Shown here: positions 17,508 through 20,748 of the stretch, one piece after another | Numbering within the stretch: position 1 is the stretch's first letter | How the letters are laid out: each line of letters begins with the position of its first letter | Assembly: GCA_003427395.1 (NCBI GenBank) | Contig: BFEA01000041.1 | Span: forward strand, 3,705,127-3,725,874 | Direction of reading: 5' to 3' | Length of the DNA: 20,748 nt | Origin: Chara braunii | Lineage: Eukaryota > Streptophyta > Charophyceae > Charales > Characeae | Notes under the pieces: model-generated | What the model saw: only the letters and a program-made list of their open reading frames with translations | What the model was told of the DNA's origin: nothing | Database searches by the model: none | Translations under genes and position numbers: made by a program

Positions 17508-17895
17508 TGCTGTGATCTGGCTTGTCTAATCATGCTGTAATTAGTAATTACATTGGCACTGTAATCCTGCGATCGCCCTGCGTTGAGCCAGGCAGGGGCT
17601 ACCATGTGGACGACTCCTCGCTGGTCTTCCTGCAGCTTCCATACGCATCTCGGGGTAGTGCCTTCTATGCTGCCCAACTTACCCGTTCCAAGCCAGTCCT
17701 TGATGAATTTGTCAATGATCACTTGCTTCTTTGTGGGATCTTCTTTGATCTTCTTGGTTGCATGATGCCAATCCACCTGGTACTCTGTTCGCAGGAGTTG
17801 TGAGAGCCCCCGTGCCTCCTGTATGGGAGTGTTCTGGTCGTCCATCGTTCCTTTGGATCTTGTCTTCCATATGATCCACAGCACTAGGGGACGCA
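17480..17895 (-). pseudogene. LINE ORF2 C-terminal-like fragment, minus strand
   Basis: The minus-strand frame open from about 17923 to 17480 reads RPLVLWIIWKTRSKG, then a charged helical stretch, then KFIKDWLGTGKLGSIEG and CVWKL. A hydrophobic segment with the W-x-I-W-K-x-R pattern, a helix, then a W-rich tail is the usual layout after the zinc finger of plant L1-type ORF2. The plus-strand LINE here has a comparable tail (AAWRMC...FMETWTDKN...LQWRPW). No RT or endonuclease is in this piece, so it would be a fragment whose 5' part is missing at the junction near 17890. Recognition rests on pattern, not on a confirmed match. Confidence 0.5.
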
Positions 17896-20748
17896 GCCTC
17901 AGAAGTCCGTAATTATCGCCCAATCACCCTTCTGCCAGTGCCCTACAAAATTGTGGCCAAGGCATGGGCCAACAGATTGCTGCCCCTGCTCCCTCATCTC
18001 ATACACCCGGACCAATCAGGCTTCATGCCCTACCGGAACATCCAGGACAATATCTTGTTGGTCAATGAGAGTATAAGGTACGCGAGGCAGAGGAGGGTGA
18101 AAGCAGCCATACTCTTCATAGACGTTGAAAAGGCCTATGACCATGTGGATTGGGACTTCCTTGACTTATGCCTCACAAAGATGAACTTTGGCCCATTGTT
18201 TTGCAAATGGATCAGCATCTTTCACAGGAAAGCCTCAACCACTGTCTCCCTCAACGGCCACCTAACACCACCGTTCCACCTCCAGAGGTCTGTGAGACAA
18301 GGGGATCCGATCGCCCCGATGCTCTTTGTGTTGGTTATGGAAGCACTAGCAGCGATGATCAGATCAAACCCTGACATCCAAAGAATACAGGTGCCTGAAA
18401 TACCCTATCACCTCATACCTGTTACATCCTTGTTTGTCGACGACCTGACAATGCTCTTCAGAGCTAACCATGCGAGCTTCAAGGCCCTGACACAGACCAT
18501 ACACATGTTCGAAATCGCAGCAGATATGAAAGTCGATTGGGGGACAAAGACAGAGGGATGGTGGCTGGACCCACAAGCGGGCCCCCGCCCTCTGACCCCC
18601 CAGTGGCCTGGAAGTCCAAAGAAACTGCGATCCGGGTGCTAGGAATAAACATCACAGCATTGGGCCCGCCGCCCGACCATGGGGATGCGCTGCTGGAACT
18701 GGCCACTTCGAAGCTGGCTAATTGGGATGCCAAGCCCACCTCATTAGTGGGCAGAGTGTTGGCCATCAACAATGCCATCTTTGCGTCTTTATGGTACAAA
18801 GTCGCCTTTTGGCCACTCAACCGAAAGCAATTGTCTAAACTAAAGCAATTGACAACTGCCTGTCTTTGGAAAAACAATCACGAAGACACCCGGGTCATAA
18901 AAAGAGTTGCCTGGGACATCTTGGTCCAACCCAGATCCAATGGGGGGCTGGGTATTATTGACCCAGAAGAAGAGATAAAAGCTTTGATCTTCAAATTCCT
19001 CATTCGCCTTCTTCTAAGCAACAACATCCCATGGGCCCCCTTGGCGTTGATACAGTTGGGTTGCCTGGTACCCCCTTCCCACCCCGACCATGCGGTTCAC
19101 CCGCTCCAATGGTTAACGATAACCATTGGACTATCCCTTCAACACCGACTGTGGTCACACACGATTCGCCAGCGGGCAGAGCCAGACAAGACCTCCGGAC
19201 AGACCCGCTATGGCAAACAATGCTCAAGCTCTGGAGGGAAAGGGAACCGCATCAGATATCCACGTCAGATAGATGGGAGGAGATATGGCGTCAGCCGCTG
19301 TTTGGTCACCCCCAAATAAACGACTCATCAGGCTCCCCCTTCTCTCTCCAACAAAGATCCAAGTGGAGACATTGGGTTAGAAAAGGGATCTATAAGTTGG
19401 GGACCTATGGGACAACACGACCAAGGGATGGACAACGAGAGAAATATTGCAAACAAAAACAGGCCCGCTTAGAAACATGGACCTGGACTTGGCTGAGTTG
19501 CAGGAAGCCATACCTCTACAATGGTTGCTGGCCCTGAAAAAGGGTCCGAAACTCAAAATTGATGATTGGGTCATCCAGATCGACTCTAGACACATCCCTA
19601 TGACTGCGTACATAGTACAACACATTCGACCCGGGGACAAAGTAGTCAGTCTAGAGGCATATAACCCTGCCCTACCGGGAGAAAGATGGTCCCGCCTGCA
19701 TAGACAAGAGGACCTGGATACACTACGGCCTATACCTTCTCTCGCCAGAGTCAGGGTGGTAGGGGACATGAGGGAAGACCTGTTCTTATACGAACCTACC
19801 ATCCCTCTCCACCTTCTACCTTTCGACCCTGAGGAGTGGGTATGGACATGGGGAGATTCGAGTGCAATGTCCCCATGGCAATACACAGTAAAGAAAGGAT
19901 ATAGAGCGGCACGCAAACACCGACCAGCCATGGATAACATCATCAAAAGATGGGAGAGAGACTCCCCCCTGGGAACACAGGACTTCCAAAACTTTCGATG
20001 GTCGGCCTACTCACATATCAATCCAGCCAACCATAGAGCCCTACAGTGGCAAATCATACACAGATGTCTGCCCACACCAGATTGGATAACATCAAGGACG
20101 GATCTAGAAGAGAAGGAAGAACTGTCCCCCTTGTGCTCATACTGCACACAAGCTTTTCCAAAGAAAACAGCCACCCTGGAACACTGCCTACTAGATTGCT
20201 CAATGGTGGCTCAACTTTGGAGTTGGTGGGATGCAGCTTGGCACTATTTCACAGGGACACACCTCCCATGGAATGTCGCCACCCTCTTGCTCCGAGAACC
20301 CCTGCCACAAGTGGCCCAATGGTCCCCCTTCATGGTCAACCTGTTCACATATACCAGGCTCACAGTTCTGATGGCAGCGTGGAGAATGTGCTGTGCCCAT
20401 GAGAGGAAGCAAAGCACATTCGGATTCATGCAAGCCAGAGCCTCGGTGATCGACACAATCACGACAAAGACAGAAGGGGTATGGAAAGTACTACGGTCCT
20501 TGCTGCAAACCGAACTGGACCCACCAAAGAAAAAACACCACATTCAGGAATTCATGGAAACATGGACTGACAAAAACAGAAGACTTTGCTTCCTGGATGA
20601 CAGCAATGTCCTCCAGTGGCGTCCTTGGTTTTCGACTGAAAACCAATGGGAGAGACTGCCGAGACGACACTTTCAAGTTGTTCACAGGCCAACAAACTTT
20701 CTCCTCCTCCCAGACCCTGGGTGCCCCATTCCAGATCCGGCTAACCCC
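17881..20748 (+). pseudogene. L1-type LINE ORF2: reverse transcriptase to C-terminal zinc finger, 5'-truncated
   Basis: RT motifs run in order: VRNYRPITLLPVPYKI, SGFMPYRNIQDNIL, ILFIDVEKAYDHVDW (catalytic Asp at 18121), RSVRQGDPIAPMLF, and FVDD (18433-18444; family FADD), so the RT catalytic Asps are intact. The frame then changes near 18590, 19190 and 19400. Between these are RVLGINI, the LVGRVLAINNAI thumb region and GGLGIIDP, typical downstream L1 blocks. From 19402 the frame is open for 449 codons to the window edge. It includes the zinc-finger set C20134, C20143, H20182, C20197 (LCSYC...LEHCLLDC), the zf-RVT type. The endonuclease is absent: an in-frame TGA at 17872 and the minus-strand fragment precede RT. 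It would reverse-transcribe LINE RNA at a nicked target. Three frame changes but no stop suggest fairly young decay, or sequencing errors. Confidence 0.9.
19106..19129. repeat. Perfect 10-bp hairpin within the LINE
   Basis: Arms ccaatggtta and taaccattgg enclose acga. It lies inside coding sequence between the RT and the zinc finger and may be chance. Confidence 0.8.

Noticed and set aside
17480-20748. Twin-priming inversion of a single LINE
   Set aside because: The inverted part resembles a C-terminus and not the region upstream of RT; kept only as an alternative to test.

Overview
The window is repeat-dominated eukaryotic nuclear DNA with no recognisable host gene, rRNA, tRNA or CRISPR array. 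The organism is probably in the green-plant lineage. The evidence is a chromodomain-bearing Ty3/gypsy element, a primer site resembling the plant initiator-Met tRNA type, and plant-type TTTAGGG-like telomeric motifs. A large transposon-rich streptophyte genome, possibly a charophyte alga such as Chara, is my guess from the look of the repeats; the sequence does not prove it.

Region 1 (1-8316) is one Ty3/gypsy chromovirus on the + strand. It has a 5' LTR cut by the window edge, a primer-binding site at 418, a leader of about 1.2 kb without a gene, a broken gag-pro-pol (gag domain, CCHC knuckle, protease, RT, RNase H, DDE integrase, C-terminal chromodomain), a polypurine tract, and a full 3' LTR of about 1.04 kb. 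The reading frame has about nine frame changes and six in-frame stops. Protease, RT and RNase H each carry a changed catalytic residue, while the integrase DDE triad is intact. A single N at 7179 sits between two identical 52-bp blocks and is probably an assembly join.

Region 2 (8317-14265) starts with an AT-rich stretch and then holds a large inverted arrangement. A repeat of about 1.45 kb lies at 8966-10435 (+) and again at 12735-14265 (-). Its A-rich ends face each other across a 2.3-kb spacer. The two copies are diverged except for a perfect 43-bp match near the A-rich end. I do not recognise this repeat. Four copies of a ~111-bp hairpin MITE lie in the arms and spacer, and the paralogous repeat copies serve as empty sites that show insertion at a CTAG-like target with TA duplication. 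The spacer also holds a ~0.5-kb inverted-repeat element and short tandem repeats.

Region 3 (14266-17470) is low-complexity DNA: GAT-rich stretches, a 193-bp MITE-like element, C-rich tracts, a purine/pyrimidine minisatellite that switches strand several times and so forms long palindromes, and several compact GC-rich hairpins.

Region 4 (17474-20748) is LINE DNA. A minus-strand fragment resembling a LINE C-terminus abuts a plus-strand L1-type ORF2 that begins at the RT domain and runs off the window. The plus-strand ORF2 has three frame changes but no stop in its composite frame; its last 449 codons are continuously open to the window edge.

The genes do not form a host pathway. They are two decayed retroelements with non-autonomous repeats between them. 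Frame paths and alignments were made by eye, so boundaries of diverged repeats are approximate to tens of bases.
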